Shown piece after piece: positions 51,450 to 60,592 of a stretch of DNA of 64,000 nucleotides. The stretch comes from Streptomyces sp. NRRL F-5122. GTDB lineage: Bacteria > Actinomycetota > Actinomycetes > Streptomycetales > Streptomycetaceae. The stretch is taken from the NCBI RefSeq assembly GCF_001507435.1, contig NZ_LMWH01000258.1, forward strand, positions 5,135-69,134, given 5' to 3'. The position numbers and the translations under genes were made by a program. Each line of letters opens with the position of its first letter. Position 1 is the stretch's first letter. Under the pieces are notes generated by a model, which ran no database searches, was not told the DNA's origin, and worked only from the letters and a program-made list of their open reading frames with translations.

Positions 51450-51983
51450 TCAGCGGATCGCCTCGTCCATGAGCACATACAACAACCCGACGAGCGACCC
51501 ACTGCTCACGATCTCTCGGCGGTCGATCATGCCCCGCACGTCAGCCAGCGGGATCCACTCGACCCGATCCGACTCGTTCTTCTCCGTCGGCTCACCGACG
51601 TACGTCGCACCGTCGGCGCGGAAGAGGTGATGCTGCGAGTCCGTGATCCCGTTGGCCGGCTCGGCATAGATCAACGGCTTGAGCGGCCCCGGACGCCAAC
51701 CCGTCTCCTCGAGAACCTCCCGAGCCGCGGCCTGTTCAGGGCTCTCCCCGTCCTCGATCAGCCCCATCGGCAGCTCCCACGCCCACGCATCCGTGATGAA
51801 GCGGTGCCGCCACATCATCAGCACCTCACGGCGATCGTTGACCACGGCTGCTACAGCCAGATGCCGCAGACGTACCACATGGTGCTCCCAACGGCGTCCG
51901 TCCGGCTGCTGGACGTCGACCAGACACAGGTTCACCCAGTGGTTCGTATAGATCTGCCGTTCGCCATGGGTTTTCCACTGCAT
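51450..51983 (-). CDS. NUDIX hydrolase
   Basis: A 177-residue protein from ATG 51983 after AAAGGGG. The NUDIX box is complete: GLIEDGESPEQAAAREVLEE followed by TGW. Nearby strands read VLMMWRHRFITDAWAWELPM. NUDIX enzymes hydrolyse nucleoside diphosphates linked to other groups. The WELPMG and late GITDSQHHLF resemble ADP-ribose or nucleotide-sugar members; the substrate is not certain. It lies convergent with the XRE-TPR gene. Confidence 0.82.
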   Translation of the reverse strand: MQWKTHGERQIYTNHWVNLCLVDVQQPDGRRWEHHVVRLRHLAVAAVVNDRREVLMMWRHRFITDAWAWELPMGLIEDGESPEQAAAREVLEETGWRPGPLKPLIYAEPANGITDSQHHLFRADGATYVGEPTEKNESDRVEWIPLADVRGMIDRREIVSSGSLVGLLYVLMDEAIR

Positions 51984-52285
51984 GAACGCGGCCCCTTTCG
52001 TCTCCTGGCTCCAGGATCGCAGAGCAACTGGAGCATCGGGCCGATGCGTCGAACGCTGTTGCCAGCGCAGAGCACCTCGTTCGACGGGTACACGCGGAGG
52101 GCGGTAGCAGCAGCGGAAGTTCGGCGATGGCCGGTCCGCAGCAGCCGAAGCTGCTGCGGGGTGTGGTGGCGAGCCACGCCATGCCGGCCATCGTGCGACA
52201 CCCGGTCCGCAAGGGACCAACAACCCATAACCGGATGCCGCGTCTATAGGGGGCGGTGGGCCGAGACGGCCACCGGCCGGTTGTA

Positions 52286-52978
52286 TTACCTGGCTGTGCG
52301 CTGCGCGGCTTGCTCGAGGATGCGCCGGCGGGTCCACCGGCGGCGCCCGCCCTTCTCGGACGTGGCGTCCACGGTCTTCAGCAGGGGCAGGTTGCCCTGG
52401 CCCAGACTGCTGCTGAAGGAGTTCACGCTCTTGAATCCCAGCAGAGCCGCCGCCTGCGATGCACCCAGCAGCTCGTCCGGGTCACCGTCGACGGGCACGT
52501 CCGGCAGGGCCGGCGCTGCACGTTCGACACTGCGCTTCCCGCTGCCCGGGCGGGAGTCTTTCCACTGCAGAAGCGTCCTCACCCGCCACTTCGGCCGGCG
52601 GTAGGGCCGCTCAGGGGTGCCCAGTTCCTCGACGGCGTCGGGATCGGGAAAGTAGCCGGGGTGGTCCCGTACATAGGTGTTGACTTGCTGAGGGTTCTTG
52701 TAGCCGAGGAACCTGGAAGCCTGAGCTCCGGTGAGCAGCTCGTCGGGATCGAGCTTCGGCGGCTTGTGCTCCCGCAGACGAGGCGGCTTGCGCTGGTCGA
52801 ACCACGCATCGACGTCGCTCTTGTCCCATAGGCGGGCGCGGCCGCGGTGACCGACGACCTCAGGGAAACCACTGGTCTCCCGCTCGAGGTACAGAGCACT
52901 GATGCGCGCCGGCGTCAGCCCGCGCTCCGCGGCGATCTCCGCAGCCTCGACGATCTGTGGCGTGGATCGGGCAGTCAT
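52286..52978 (-). CDS. Protein with three tandem excisionase/AlpA-like winged helices
   Basis: A 230-residue protein from ATG 52978. Three units of similar build follow one another. Unit 1 is RGLTPARISALYLERETSGF, ending RLWDKSDVDAWFDQ. Unit 2 is LLTGAQASRFLGYKNPQQVN, ending RRPKWRVRTLLQW. Unit 3 is LLGASQAAALLGFKSVNSFS, ending RRRWTRRRILEQAA. Each looks like the MerR/AlpA/Xis winged-helix fold used by excisionases and phage regulators. No integrase gene is close. It may act as a multi-site DNA-binding regulator. Confidence 0.68.
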   Translation of the reverse strand: MTARSTPQIVEAAEIAAERGLTPARISALYLERETSGFPEVVGHRGRARLWDKSDVDAWFDQRKPPRLREHKPPKLDPDELLTGAQASRFLGYKNPQQVNTYVRDHPGYFPDPDAVEELGTPERPYRRPKWRVRTLLQWKDSRPGSGKRSVERAAPALPDVPVDGDPDELLGASQAAALLGFKSVNSFSSSLGQGNLPLLKTVDATSEKGGRRRWTRRRILEQAAQRTAR

Positions 52979-53091
52979 GACCGGAACCGTCCCATCGTCA
53001 CGGAGCCGGCCTGCCCGACTCGCAACACATATAATGGCGTATGTTTTGGAGGGGTGTCCAGCCTCTGAGCCGTCCCGGCCCGTTTCTGGCG

Positions 53092-53436
53092 TCATTCCTC
53101 CGGGATGAGGCTGACGCCGCGGCGGGCAGCGTCCTCTGCCATCTCTGAATAGGCCATGGCCGCCGGAGTCATCTCCCACTTGGCCAGGGCAAGCAGCAGG
53201 AGCAGCTCGGCGGGGTCCTGCGAGACGTCGCAGGGCATGCCGGCCGCGTTCGCGGCCGCCACGAGCTCCCCGGCGGACAGCCCGGAGAAGCGTCCCGCCA
53301 CGGTGCCACGCAAGACCTCGAAGCCCTCCTGGTACAGCTCGTTCGCTTCGCGAAGGAGCAGCAACAGGTCCTCGCCGTCTCTGGCCGGTGCGGCCGCGGC
53401 GAGGTCGAGAATCCGCCGGGTGTTCGTCGTCATCAT
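53092..53436 (-). CDS. Small hypothetical protein (114 aa)
   Basis: It starts MMTTNTRRILDLAAAAPARD, with AAAGG upstream, and continues as helices (LLLLLREANELYQEGFEVLR, DPAELLLLLALAKWEMTPAA). The protein is acidic and has no membrane helix. I see no known family. It lies 113 bp upstream of the triple-HTH gene on the same strand. Confidence 0.5.
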   Translation of the reverse strand: MMTTNTRRILDLAAAAPARDGEDLLLLLREANELYQEGFEVLRGTVAGRFSGLSAGELVAAANAAGMPCDVSQDPAELLLLLALAKWEMTPAAMAYSEMAEDAARRGVSLIPEE

Positions 53437-53989
53437 GAGAAGTATGCCTTTCAGGAAAGATCAGAGGTGCTCGGATTAGTGCGGAGCGGCACAGCCCTCG
53501 CACAGCACGCGCCGGTCACGGCATGCCGTGACCGGCGCGTTGCGGCGCTCCCGGGTAGGCCGAGATCCGTGAGGAGATGCTCGACGGCGTACGTCTGGCC
53601 TTCCCGCCGACGGTCTGGCCGGCGAGGTCGCGGCGCTCGCGCGGGGGAGCAGGGGCTGCTCCGCGTTCTTCGACTTCACCCGGCACGTGACCCCGACCGC
53701 GCTCCAGCCGGAGGTGCGGGCACCCGAGTCCGCCGTCAGCATGCTGGCTGACCTCCACCAACTCGTAAAGCGCTGCCGAGGATGGCGGTGCGGACGCCGC
53801 GGTGGCGAATGCGGTGGCGGATGCCGGTCCATTAGCGGTGGAGGTGTTGTTCGCGGAGGAGGTGGTCGAGGGCGGGGTTGATCTCGGCGGCTCCGCCGTC
53901 GGCAAAGGGGAGCCAGGCTGGTCGCCACAACTGGGTCGCGCCCGTTCGGCGGCAGCCGGGGGGGGCGCGCCCTTCGAGGTTATGCCGCG
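53437..53989. other. Degenerate stretch with gene fragments
   Basis: No intact gene. On the plus strand two frames between 53560 and 53780 read EIREEMLDGVRLAFPPT and then DGLAGEVAALARGSRGCSAF, FDFTRHVTPTALQPEVRAPE. Together these look like the tail of a conserved actinobacterial protein broken by a frameshift. On the minus strand near 53890-53940, TQLWRPAWLPFADGG resembles an SMI1/KNR4 piece. Confidence 0.35.
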
Positions 53990-56887
53990 TCATCCGCTGC
54001 TGGGACGCAGCGCTTTCACGGTCACGCCCATGAGCAGCCGCTGGGCCGTCTCATAAGTGCCGCCGGGCGGGCGGGCCGTGGTGGCTGGGAGGTACTCGAC
54101 GTCGACCAGGACATTTCCGCACAGCAGCAGGAGACTCTCCCAATGGTTGGCGTCCGCCTCCGGGGGCACCAGACCGACGTGCTCATGGCGCCAGTCGCAG
54201 GGACGGGCCTCGGGATCCACGTCGGGGTGGCGGTCCGGGGTGTTCATCATCCAGGCGAAATCCTGGACGGCCACCTCGGTGGCGTCGAGGGAAGCGGTGG
54301 ACGCCACGGTCTGCGCGGCCAGCCCGAGCCTTGAGCCGTTAGCCGCGTGCCAACTGCACCACGTGACGCCGTAGTCCGAGGCTTCCGTGTCGAACATGCC
54401 GCCGTCCACCGGCGGGTCGAAGTCCCTGACCGGAGCGCCGCCCAGAGCGGCCACGAGCGCCGCCGAGTCGAGCAGCGAGCAGGCGGAGGGCGTCGCCCGG
54501 TACGGTCCTGGCGGGCGGGCCGTACCACCAATGGCGCCCGTCAGGCTCGCGGCGCTCACGGCCAGTGCGACACCGGCCACCAGTGGGGCCGGCCAGCGGG
54601 CGAGCACTCCCGCAGACCAGGACGGGGCAAGGGCGTGTGGTGCCTGCGGTCCGGCCAGATGGTCCAGCAGCCGGGAGTGGCGGAAGCGGTAAGCGCCCCC
54701 GGAAAGGCGCAGCACCCCCCGGTCCCTGGCATCGTCGAGGAAGTCGAGGGTTCGCCAGGGCAGCCGCCGGGTCAGGGCCAGCAGTACGCGCGCCAAGGCG
54801 AAGCGACCCCAGGCCGAGGCAGTCAGGCCGTAGAGGAAGGTGAGGACGGCTGCGGAACCGTTGACGGCGGCCCACGCCGCGACCCCGGTCTGGCCTGCGC
54901 CCCCGTGGCCCTGCCAGGTGACCAGGAGCGGGATCGGCAGAAGGACCAGCGCCTCCAGACACCAGCGGCGCGGTCCGGACACCGCGAGGCTGAAGGCCGC
55001 GGTCAGCGCCGAAGCCCGGTCGGTGCGCAGCAGTGCCCGCGGCGTGCCCGAACTGATGTCCGTTGCTGCCGTCGGCGTCGCACGGACCAGAAAGAACACC
55101 GAGATCACGAGCGCGAACGGCACCGGCAAACCGGTCGGATAAGGGTGCTCCTCGGTTGGTATGTTCGACAACCAGGCAAAGGCCACGCTGGCCGCGCCCG
55201 CCAGCGCACGCGCCGCGATCCCGGGCAGCCGCGGCCGGACACTCAGCCGCACCGGCCTGGGTTCCGCGAGGTGGACGTCCGTCAGGGCAACGGCCAGCGG
55301 AAGCAGGCCCGCCAGTGCCAGCGCCGCCCAGAACGGGCAGCTGATCCCCAGCCACCGCACCGTGCCGTGCAGGGGCAGCGCCGCGGTGAGCGCCACCGTC
55401 GCGGCGTGGACGAGCACGACCGCGCCGGCCGTCGCGGCGACTGCCCACCGCCGGTACATCTGCCACCACGCCAGCTCGCCGCCAGGGGCGCCGCTACGGA
55501 CGGCGTCCTCTGCGAGGCCGCGAAGCCACCTTTCGGCGTCCTTGGCACGCCAGCGCGGAGGCGGCCCCACGTTCGGCGGCGGGTTGTACGCGGCCGGCAC
55601 CAGACGCCCCATGAGGTGGGCTTCGATGCGCGCGCGGCTGGGCAACGCCGCGGCGTCCAGGAGCTCGGCTGGATGCGCGTCCGCCGCTGCGTAGACCGAG
55701 AGCGCCAGACCCAGCATCAAGGGGGAGACCAGCACCGTGCGCAGCCGCTGGGCGTGCTCACCGGTGCCCTGCCGCAGACACGTGATCACCTCTGACCATA
55801 GGCCGGAGCCGTCCGATTCCGTACGCCGGGTGCTGGTGCGCAGGCACTCGACCACTTCCGCCACCGACAACGGGCGCAGTTCCAGGGCCGGTGCGGCCCT
55901 CAGCACGTCGGCATCCCCTACCGCCCTCCGGTATTCCTCCGTGCGGCTGGTCAGCACCAGGTGGCTGTGCTCGTCGAGTCCTTCGTTGAGTGCCCTGAGC
56001 GCGGCGGCGCGCCGCGGACCGGGGATCTCGTCGAAGCCGTCCAGGACCAGCAGCAGCCGATCCGGCTGGGCCACCTCGTCGGCGAGGGTGCGGCCCGCCC
56101 CTGTGGGTGCCGCGAGTTCGGGGTGCTCGATGGTCAGCTGTTCGGCCACCCACCGCCACAGACCGGTCGTCGAGGCGTTCCAGGATGCGACGGGCAGGAC
56201 CACCGGTAACCGGCCGCCCTGGCCGCGATGTTGCAGTAGACGCAGGGCGAGCCGCAGCGCGGCGACGCTCTTGCCCGCTCCGGGTCCGCCGAGGAGGACC
56301 AGACGGCGGGAGGGTACACGGGCGAGGACCCGGTCGAGATCGGCCACGTCGCCGGTTAGATCCAGCGGGGTCCCGTCGTCCTGGCCGCGAATGTTGGCCC
56401 AGTGGTCGAAAAGGTTCGCAGGTGCGGCCCGACACATGACGGGAAGGAGCAGGCGGCCCTGGACGCGGCGGACCACGAGTTCGTCTCGCCACTGCCGCCG
56501 CTGCTCGTCGGCAAGGCCCTTGACGAGGGCCTCGACCCGGTTCGCCACCACGTTGCGGTGGTTGCCGTGTGACAGCAGACGGCGCTGACGGGTAGTCGAG
56601 CCCAGCGCGTGCCCGGCGCCCACGGCGCCGAGCCCTCCGATCACCAGCAACGCCGTGGCACTGCCGCGTGGCCCGGACAGACCGGCGATCATCGCGGCCA
56701 CTCCGCCACCGGCCAGGACGGCCGCGGCGATCCAGCGCACTGCCGCGGCCGGCGCCGAGAGCGGGGAGAGGTGAATTGGTATGCCGAAGACCGTCAAGCG
56801 CCCGATATACCTGGCCTGGACCACGGTGTGCGCGTCGCCGTGGAATACGTTGTCGGTGCGCCTCTTCGCGCCTCGGCCCGGCTTCAC
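53990..56887 (-). CDS. Membrane-associated NACHT NTPase
   Basis: A 965-residue protein from GTG 56887, which follows GGGGGAGGGCAGGGAC. Near the N-terminus the motif DNVFHGDAHTVVQARYIG resembles the ligand-like segment found before many Streptomyces NACHT proteins. Two TM helices (about 48-90) come next. The NACHT module has Walker A LVLLGGPGAGKSVAALRLAL and Walker B RLLLVLDGFDEIPG, followed by an RTEEYRR sensor. The second half has about six more TM helices and an extracytoplasmic-looking C-terminal domain with Cys and Trp residues. NACHT STAND NTPases often act in antiphage immunity. Here it faces a small divergent gene that ends with a similar repeat. Confidence 0.78.
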   Translation of the reverse strand: MKPGRGAKRRTDNVFHGDAHTVVQARYIGRLTVFGIPIHLSPLSAPAAAVRWIAAAVLAGGGVAAMIAGLSGPRGSATALLVIGGLGAVGAGHALGSTTRQRRLLSHGNHRNVVANRVEALVKGLADEQRRQWRDELVVRRVQGRLLLPVMCRAAPANLFDHWANIRGQDDGTPLDLTGDVADLDRVLARVPSRRLVLLGGPGAGKSVAALRLALRLLQHRGQGGRLPVVLPVASWNASTTGLWRWVAEQLTIEHPELAAPTGAGRTLADEVAQPDRLLLVLDGFDEIPGPRRAAALRALNEGLDEHSHLVLTSRTEEYRRAVGDADVLRAAPALELRPLSVAEVVECLRTSTRRTESDGSGLWSEVITCLRQGTGEHAQRLRTVLVSPLMLGLALSVYAAADAHPAELLDAAALPSRARIEAHLMGRLVPAAYNPPPNVGPPPRWRAKDAERWLRGLAEDAVRSGAPGGELAWWQMYRRWAVAATAGAVVLVHAATVALTAALPLHGTVRWLGISCPFWAALALAGLLPLAVALTDVHLAEPRPVRLSVRPRLPGIAARALAGAASVAFAWLSNIPTEEHPYPTGLPVPFALVISVFFLVRATPTAATDISSGTPRALLRTDRASALTAAFSLAVSGPRRWCLEALVLLPIPLLVTWQGHGGAGQTGVAAWAAVNGSAAVLTFLYGLTASAWGRFALARVLLALTRRLPWRTLDFLDDARDRGVLRLSGGAYRFRHSRLLDHLAGPQAPHALAPSWSAGVLARWPAPLVAGVALAVSAASLTGAIGGTARPPGPYRATPSACSLLDSAALVAALGGAPVRDFDPPVDGGMFDTEASDYGVTWCSWHAANGSRLGLAAQTVASTASLDATEVAVQDFAWMMNTPDRHPDVDPEARPCDWRHEHVGLVPPEADANHWESLLLLCGNVLVDVEYLPATTARPPGGTYETAQRLLMGVTVKALRPSSG

Positions 56888-57046
56888 GTCCCTGCCCTCC
56901 CCCGGCGCATGGCGGGCGAGTAGCGTACCTCTCACGTCGCAGGAGGAGCACCAGTCGCGCATCCGCAAACACCAACATCCATTGGACGCGGCGAGTTACT
57001 GTGGAACTCCGGCGCTCCGCGCCTGAGGGCTGACAGGGGAGGGGCC

Positions 57047-57427
57047 ATGGATCCGGTCTCGGTAGGGGCGATCACGACCGCGATCGCTACAGCGGCGGCC
57101 AACTCCGCGGGCGACGGGGCCGGAAGAACGGCCTGGGACTCGCTCGTGGCGTTGTGGCGACGCACCGTGCACCACGCCACGGGCAGCGACATCGAGCCAT
57201 CCGACCCCGGCGACGGCGAGCGTGTCCGGGCCTTCGCCGCAGCAATGGTCGAAGAGGGCCGGGGGAATCCCGCCTTCGCCGCCGAACTTGCGTCCTGGGC
57301 AGGGCAGTACCGTTCCGTGGTCCACGTGGAAGAGGGCGGCGTCGCCAACATGGTGTCCGACCAGTCCCGTGTCCACACACTCATTCAGATGCGGGACGCC
57401 TCGGGCACCATTAACATCAACGGGTAA
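57047..57427 (+). CDS. Small partner protein divergent from the NACHT gene (126 aa)
   Basis: The start is ATG 57047 with GGAGGGG close upstream. It reads MDPVSVGAITTAIATAAANS, a helical N-terminus. It then reads FAAAMVEEGRGNPAFAAELA and ends HTLIQMRDASGTININ. The form (N-terminal helix bundle, short C-terminal beta tail) is common for genes paired with NACHT or trypsin-type effectors in Streptomyces. It shares the 159-bp control region with the NACHT gene. A role as a ligand or adaptor is inferred. Confidence 0.6.
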   Translation: MDPVSVGAITTAIATAAANSAGDGAGRTAWDSLVALWRRTVHHATGSDIEPSDPGDGERVRAFAAAMVEEGRGNPAFAAELASWAGQYRSVVHVEEGGVANMVSDQSRVHTLIQMRDASGTINING

Positions 57428-57439
57428 CCTCCGGGGCGG

Positions 57440-57900
57440 CGCTGTGACGCCATGCCCACCGCGTCTGAGAGCGATACCGTACAGCCCGCATGTCGGCCGA
57501 GGTTCGGTTCCCGCCGGTAACCGACACGGCCAGTGGGGTTCCGCGGCGGTCGGCAGTCAGGTGGTGCTTGGAGCCGGGGCGGGCAGGGTCGACCGGCGAC
57601 GGCCCGACGTGATCCCCTCTTTGAGGGCCCTGACATGGGAGCCGTCGATAGCGCAGTCGTTCAGCTCCAGCAAGCCTGCTTTGCACAGTTCGACAAGGAG
57701 TGCCGTGTGCAGTCGGGGCCAGACGCCGCCTTCGGTTCAGTCCCGCAGGCGGCGCCAGGCGGTCACGCCCGTGCAGCAGTGAACGAGCCTCCTGACCCAG
57801 GACGGTCGCCTAGTCCAGTAAGCCAGATCAGCCCAGGTCTTCAGCGCGCGACGTACGGGGAGAAGGGGCCTCGCAGCCGTCTCAACCGATGTCACAGGCC
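57440..57900 (-). mobile_element. IS5-family transposase relic
   Basis: Two minus-strand frames give IS5 transposase: WPRLHTALLVELCKAGLLEL, NDCAIDGSHVRALK (first Asp), then in the other frame ARPGSKHHLTADRRGTPLAV. A frameshift lies near 57628. More tail-like RALKTWADLAYWTRRPSWVR appears upstream. The third catalytic region is missing. Ends are not recognised. Confidence 0.6.
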
Positions 57901-57950
57901 ACGTCGGACCAGGTGGACAACTGCAGCTGCTACAGACACAGTTGGTGGCC

Positions 57951-58610
57951 ATGGCGGAGTTCGTGTTTGGCGTCATAGGCGCCACGGTTGGCGTGGTCGG
58001 ACTCGTGCTGACGTTCGCCGGGTACCGGCACCAGCAACGTCAGACACGGGAGCTGGACGCGCGGGAGACACAGCTCCGGACGCGGGAACGGGAGGCGGAG
58101 CGCCGAGAGGCGTCCACGCATGCATCGATGCTTCGCGTAGAGGTGAGTAAGCACTCATCCGCCCTCGACCCGTCGGTCTCCCTCTGGCGAATCACTGTGA
58201 GGAACGCCAGCTCGCAGCCATTCGTCGGCGTGGTCCTCCGGTATGACGATCAGGCGCTGGAGTCGCCGACACTCAGCGGCCACCTGAACCCGGGAGCCTC
58301 GACGACGGACACGCTTCCGGTAGCCGAGGGAGAGCCGGATCCCACGCGGTGCGTCGTGGAGTTCACCGATGTTGCCGGCCGACTGTGGCGACGCCGGGCG
58401 ACAGGTGACCTTCGCCTCGGCCACCGCGGCCCCGATGGGCAGATCTACTGGGCTGGTGAGCCGTATGTCATCCACGCCCATGGCCTCGCGGGCGGCATGG
58501 CTAGGCGCCTAGCGCCGCAGAGTTCGATCCGGCCGGGGTGCTTGCTCCCCGAGACCGTCCTGATCTTGGCCGTCGTGGGTTACGTCGTCTGGCACTTCGC
58601 CCTTCGCTAG
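57951..58610 (+). CDS. Hypothetical protein with two terminal membrane helices (219 aa)
   Basis: The ATG at 57951 is chosen over upstream TTG/GTG codons. Residues 2-24 (AEFVFGVIGATVGVVGLVLT) are a TM helix. A coiled coil follows (RQTRELDARETQLRTREREA), then a beta-rich domain (VSLWRITVRNASSQPFVGVV). A final TM helix near the C-terminus reads TVLILAVVGYVVWHFALR. No family is recognised. It may be a surface or signalling protein. Confidence 0.6.
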   Translation: MAEFVFGVIGATVGVVGLVLTFAGYRHQQRQTRELDARETQLRTREREAERREASTHASMLRVEVSKHSSALDPSVSLWRITVRNASSQPFVGVVLRYDDQALESPTLSGHLNPGASTTDTLPVAEGEPDPTRCVVEFTDVAGRLWRRRATGDLRLGHRGPDGQIYWAGEPYVIHAHGLAGGMARRLAPQSSIRPGCLLPETVLILAVVGYVVWHFALR

Positions 58611-58699
58611 GCCAAAAGCTCCCGGCACGGGAACGCGGCCTCGCCGCGTCAGCCGACATAGCCGACGTCGATACCGTCCAAGTAAGCCGAGAACGCCAT

Positions 58700-58864
58700 C
58701 TACGACCGCGGCCCGAACAACCGCGCTGCTTCCCAGCCGCCCGGCCGTGGCCACGCATCTCGCCGGACCAGCACCGCGGCGATTGTCTCCAAGATCTCCT
58801 GCCGTCCCTCGGGCGGCATCTCAGTCAATGCGTCTTCCTCCCGGATTGCAAGGTCGACCCTCAC
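58700..58864 (-). CDS. Small hypothetical protein (54 aa)
   Basis: A GTG start (58864) gives VRVDLAIREEDALTEMPPEG, then RQEILETIAAVLVRRDAWPR and PGGWEAARLFGPRS. The compact helical pattern looks like a real coding sequence, possibly the tail of a larger family. No strong ribosome site. The opposite strand in this stretch is less protein-like. Confidence 0.35.
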   Translation of the reverse strand: MRVDLAIREEDALTEMPPEGRQEILETIAAVLVRRDAWPRPGGWEAARLFGPRS

Positions 58865-59218
58865 CGCACACCCCCGTGCTCGTGCTCGACAGCAGTACGG
58901 TACGGCCCGTTGAACAGGTATGTGAAAGCCTGTAGATAAACGACAACGGTACAGGTCAGCGTAGTCGCGTCACGGCCACGACAGCATGGCGAGTGGTGCC
59001 CGCCAGGACCTCCACGGCGAGCTCTGGCACCGTCAGAGAGTAGGTCTCGCCGGCGTTAGTGAGGCCAACAGCTGGCTCGCAACGCCGAAGAGCGAGGCTG
59101 GGGCCGTGAGGTCGAACGACACCAACGCCTTGTCGAGCGCATCTGCAACCTGCTGGACGAACTCGGCGAACCCCACGCCGAACTGCCAGGATGACCCGAG
59201 CCCGAATATCCCGATCTT
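58865..59218. other. Gap with a short gene-tail-like frame
   Basis: No intact gene. On the plus strand 59078-59205 reads QQLARNAEERGWGREVERHQ, then RLVERICNLLDELGEPHAEL and a stop. Two stop codons directly precede it. It resembles the helical tail of a recombinase or transposase partner, but I cannot name the family. Confidence 0.3.
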
Positions 59219-59248
59219 GTGGGAGTGCGAACAGCTACCCTGTCGCGC

Positions 59249-60376
59249 GTGGCGATACGAAAGCGGACGTGGCGGAACGTGGACGGCGAGCGCATTGAGG
59301 GCACCTGGCGGCACGCCTTCATCCGCAACGGTGGCAAGTACTTCCTCACCGACCTGCTGATCTACGCCGACGGAATGGTCGACTGCTGGGGTCTGGAGAC
59401 CCTGGAGGGCTTCGCCGACAAGCTCGCCTCCGGATGGGTCGCCACCGACCTGTCCGAAGGCGCACAGGCATCCGCCCACCACCTCGCCTCGTGGAAGTTC
59501 GCCGAGCCGAAGACCTGGCTGACGCCCGAGATGCTGCTCGGCGAGGTCCGCGACGACATCGACAACCTCAACGGCCGTCCGGACTCCACCGGCCGCTGCC
59601 TCAGCGCCGTCGACGTCTTCCGAGACGAGCCGACCGAGACCAACCGGACCGCCGTTCGAGAAGCCTACGAAGCCATCCCGGAACATCTGCGGAGATACGC
59701 CCTGGGCGACATGGACCGCAAAGACTTCCCCCTCCGGGTGATCGTGGCCGGCCCAGGGAACCAGATCGAGCTCTGGAACGGAAACACCGTCGATGTCACT
59801 GACGAGATGCACGCCTCCGCCTTGGAGTACTTCGCGGAGCGCGAGCATCTGCGGACGCAGTACGAGACGAAAACACCCGCAGACGGCCCGACTGAACCGA
59901 TCGAGAGCAGCGTCCATCTAAACCAGGCCGTCTTCCCGCGCGGCTGGCCCGAGAACCCGGGCACCCTCGTGCTGCGCAATGAGTTCCCCGCGCCGATCGT
60001 CATGGGCAACCGGACCTACCCCACGGTTGCGCACGCCTACTGGGCGCTGGCGGTCGCTGACGAACACCGACAGGAAGAGATCCTCGGCGCGGAAAGGCCG
60101 TACGACGCGCAGAAGCTCGCCGAGGAAGCCACCCTGCGCGACGACTGGCCCCAGGTTCGGGTCGCCGTCATGACGGGCCTGCTGCGCGCGAAGTTCCAGC
60201 AACACCCCGAGTTCGCCGAGACGCTGATGGCCACTGGCGCCACCCGATTGATCTACACCGAGGTCGGATCGACCTTCTGGGGGCAACGCGGGCTCGAAGG
60301 ACGGAACTGGATGGGCCGACTGCTGGAGCTGACCCGCTCCGAACTCGTCGCAGCCAAGCTGAACATCCTGCAATAA
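59249..60376 (+). CDS. Protein with C-terminal NADAR domain
   Basis: The first 170 residues form a conserved Streptomyces domain (RKRTWRNVDGERIEGTWRHA, LTDLLIYADGMVDCWGLETL, ASAHHLASWKFAEPKTWLTP). The last 150 are a NADAR domain: YPTVAHAYWALAVADEHRQE, later WGQRGLEGRNWMGRLLELTR. NADAR enzymes act on N-glycosidic or ADP-ribose linked compounds, and some remove ADP-ribose from guanine in DNA or RNA. The domain often sits near phage-defence genes. GTG 59249 is chosen because conserved sequence starts there; GTG 59219 is an alternative. TACCCT 8-13 bases upstream could be a -10 box of a leaderless transcript. A hairpin terminator follows. Confidence 0.72.
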   Translation: MAIRKRTWRNVDGERIEGTWRHAFIRNGGKYFLTDLLIYADGMVDCWGLETLEGFADKLASGWVATDLSEGAQASAHHLASWKFAEPKTWLTPEMLLGEVRDDIDNLNGRPDSTGRCLSAVDVFRDEPTETNRTAVREAYEAIPEHLRRYALGDMDRKDFPLRVIVAGPGNQIELWNGNTVDVTDEMHASALEYFAEREHLRTQYETKTPADGPTEPIESSVHLNQAVFPRGWPENPGTLVLRNEFPAPIVMGNRTYPTVAHAYWALAVADEHRQEEILGAERPYDAQKLAEEATLRDDWPQVRVAVMTGLLRAKFQQHPEFAETLMATGATRLIYTEVGSTFWGQRGLEGRNWMGRLLELTRSELVAAKLNILQ

Positions 60377-60426
60377 CCGACCGGAGTGGCCAGGCGCAGA
60401 TCGCCTCGATCGAGTGACACACGACC

Positions 60427-60465
60427 GGTGAGGCCGGGGAACGAGCAAGGTTCCCCGGCCTCACC
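60427..60465. terminator. 16-bp stem-loop terminator
   Basis: GGTGAGGCCGGGGAAC (60427-60442) and its exact reverse complement (60450-60465) around the loop GAGCAAG. It lies 50 bases after the NADAR gene stop and 127 bases before the end of the convergent AlbA_2 gene. It probably stops transcription from both sides. Confidence 0.75.
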
Positions 60466-60592
60466 GCTCTTCTAGCGTGCCCACCGGCCGCAGCCCAACC
60501 CACCCCCGACCCCGCTTCGCGAGGACGTCACACGATGACGTAGGCAGGCCAGCCGTCGTTTTCCGGCTCTCGTGCGCCTGCCGGACCCATGA

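Noticed and set aside
54347..55795. 482-codon plus-strand frame
   Set aside because: Antisense to the NACHT gene; Arg/Gln-rich shadow reading.
59078..59205. Short frame QQLARNAEERGWGREVERHQ as a recombinase tail
   Set aside because: Looks like coding sequence but is too short to assign a family and has stops directly upstream; noted only in the gap entry.
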